Below are positions 63,527 through 64,000 of a stretch of DNA of 64,000 bases, one piece after another. A program made the translations under genes and the position numbers. Every line of letters begins with the position of its first letter. Position 1 is the stretch's first letter. The notes beneath the pieces are model-generated. The model ran no database searches. It was not told the origin of the DNA and saw nothing but the letters and a program-made list of their open reading frames with translations. Origin of the DNA: an uncultured Desulfobulbus sp. (GTDB lineage: Bacteria; Desulfobacterota; Desulfobulbia; Desulfobulbales; Desulfobulbaceae); NCBI RefSeq assembly GCF_963665445.1, contig NZ_OY762276.1, positions 838,001-902,000 of the forward strand, written 5' to 3'.

Positions 63527-64000
63527 ATGTCCCGTTCACGTATCTCCCAAGATCCTCTTTCCCAAAAGGTCCGCGCTGCCATGCGTGGTCAACAAGTCGA
63601 CCTCTCCAACGTCCCTACCTTCTGGGAACCCTTTCCCGATCATCTTAAAGACATTCCCCTGCAGGATTACCGGTTCGATCACGGCTACCCGCTCTTCGTC
63701 CACCGGGATGCCGCCGCGATCAATGTCCGCACCACCAAGGAGCAGCCCACCGGCTCCGATCCACAAGCCCGATTAACAAGTGGTTTACCAGTAGTATCGG
63801 AGTTGCCAGGGTTGAGGGTCAAGCGATGTGTAGATTTTTTGAAAGTGTCTTTGCATGTGCAATGGGATGGACAGGAAAGTGACCTCCTTCCGATTCTCGA
63901 CTTCATGAAAAAGCAGGTCCAGGATACCGAACTCGAGTGCATCCCAGTCTTCAAGGAACATGGCTTCGACTGGAACCTCTACCGGACCGGCATCCGGTAC
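63527..64000 (+). CDS. Probable phage replication initiator, 3' end outside window
   Basis: The frame is open from ATG 63527 (AGAGG upstream) to the last base, 158 residues so far. The first ~95 residues are an unrecognised polar region. From about residue 100 the segment VDFLKVSLHVQW resembles the opening of inoviral replication initiation proteins (gene II/Phage_CRI type), followed by LLPILDFMKKQVQ. Catalytic tyrosines would lie beyond the window. Position after the gene IV-intergenic part matches gene II of Ff. Confidence 0.6.
   Translation, partial: MSRSRISQDPLSQKVRAAMRGQQVDLSNVPTFWEPFPDHLKDIPLQDYRFDHGYPLFVHRDAAAINVRTTKEQPTGSDPQARLTSGLPVVSELPGLRVKRCVDFLKVSLHVQWDGQESDLLPILDFMKKQVQDTELECIPVFKEHGFDWNLYRTGIRY

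Larger units (their letters stand above)
54749..64000 (+). mobile_element. Filamentous phage (inovirus) prophage, right end outside window
   Basis: A run of short, mostly overlapping genes in the order repressor (divergent), probable gene V, coat proteins, small cap-like proteins, pIII, pVI, Zot/pI, pIV-like, intergenic region, cargo, probable gene II. This follows the Ff gene order V-(VII-IX)-VIII-III-VI-I-IV-IG-II, broken between II and V by integration. The left limit is assumed at the 37-bp site. All hallmark genes look intact, so it may be active. Confidence 0.82.

Overview
The window looks like chromosomal DNA of a sulfate-reducing Desulfobacterota bacterium, most likely Desulfobulbales-like. 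This rests on a dissimilatory-type sulfate adenylyltransferase (sat) with its own strong promoter and apparently biased codons, a split TauE/SafE sulfite-exporter-like transporter, a PxxKW cysteine-rich small protein, an EtfA with an N-terminal ferredoxin domain, and many sigma54-type two-component systems. The assignment is inference from gene content; no rRNA or other phylogenetic marker set is present.

Layout. 1-9.2 kb: a hybrid histidine kinase (cut by the window start), a membrane-anchored unknown, a tightly overlapping cluster of a small conserved protein, HPr, enzyme I and thiL, then an NtrC-type regulator and a CxxxCxxCC protein. 9.5-13.7 kb: a signalling cluster (small membrane protein, membrane histidine kinase, receiver-only protein, and a GAF-GAF-PAS protein with a HisKA segment but no ATPase domain). 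13.9-16.3 kb: the two halves of a TauE/SafE transporter and a PilZ protein. 16.4-20.1 kb: a phospholipid-transport operon (mlaE-F-D-A-C). 20.3-29.5 kb: a lipid-synthesis operon, yceD-rpmF-plsX-fabH, then acyl-CoA dehydrogenase-etfB-etfA, then fabG-acpP-fabF-rpiB. 29.8-31.4 kb: nrdR and ribD. 31.5-35.4 kb (minus strand): an iron alcohol dehydrogenase coupled to a histidine kinase and a sigma54 activator. 36-41.2 kb: sat, aroB, an FmdB-like protein, an orphan amino-acid-type binding protein and ndk. 41.3-47.5 kb: ParB-like, IHF/HU, enolase, pilC, PxxKW, YggS and TatD genes.

47.8-64 kb is an accessory island. It opens with a HigB/HigA toxin-antitoxin pair, then holds orphan genes including a tyrosine phosphatase fused to an autotransporter barrel, and two overlapping tyrosine recombinases followed by a perfect 21-bp inverted repeat. 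From about 55 kb to the window end lies a filamentous-phage (inovirus) prophage: a divergent repressor, a probable ssDNA-binding protein, small coat-like proteins, a pIII-like adhesin, a pVI-like protein, Zot/pI, a pIV-like N0 lipoprotein, an intergenic hairpin region, a PAPS-reductase-family cargo gene and the start of a probable replication initiator. Its gene order follows that of the Ff phages. Two related 37-bp sites (48569-48605 and 54749-54785), each with three copies of a 7-mer, bracket the block carrying the recombinases and may be attachment or regulatory sites.

Two further features stand out. A family of roughly 85-110-bp intergenic repeats with a conserved 5' hairpin occurs at least four times between 9 and 21 kb, always in the same orientation as the following gene. 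A 53-aa gene at 55928-56089 copies only the Walker A N-terminus of the phage's own Zot protein.
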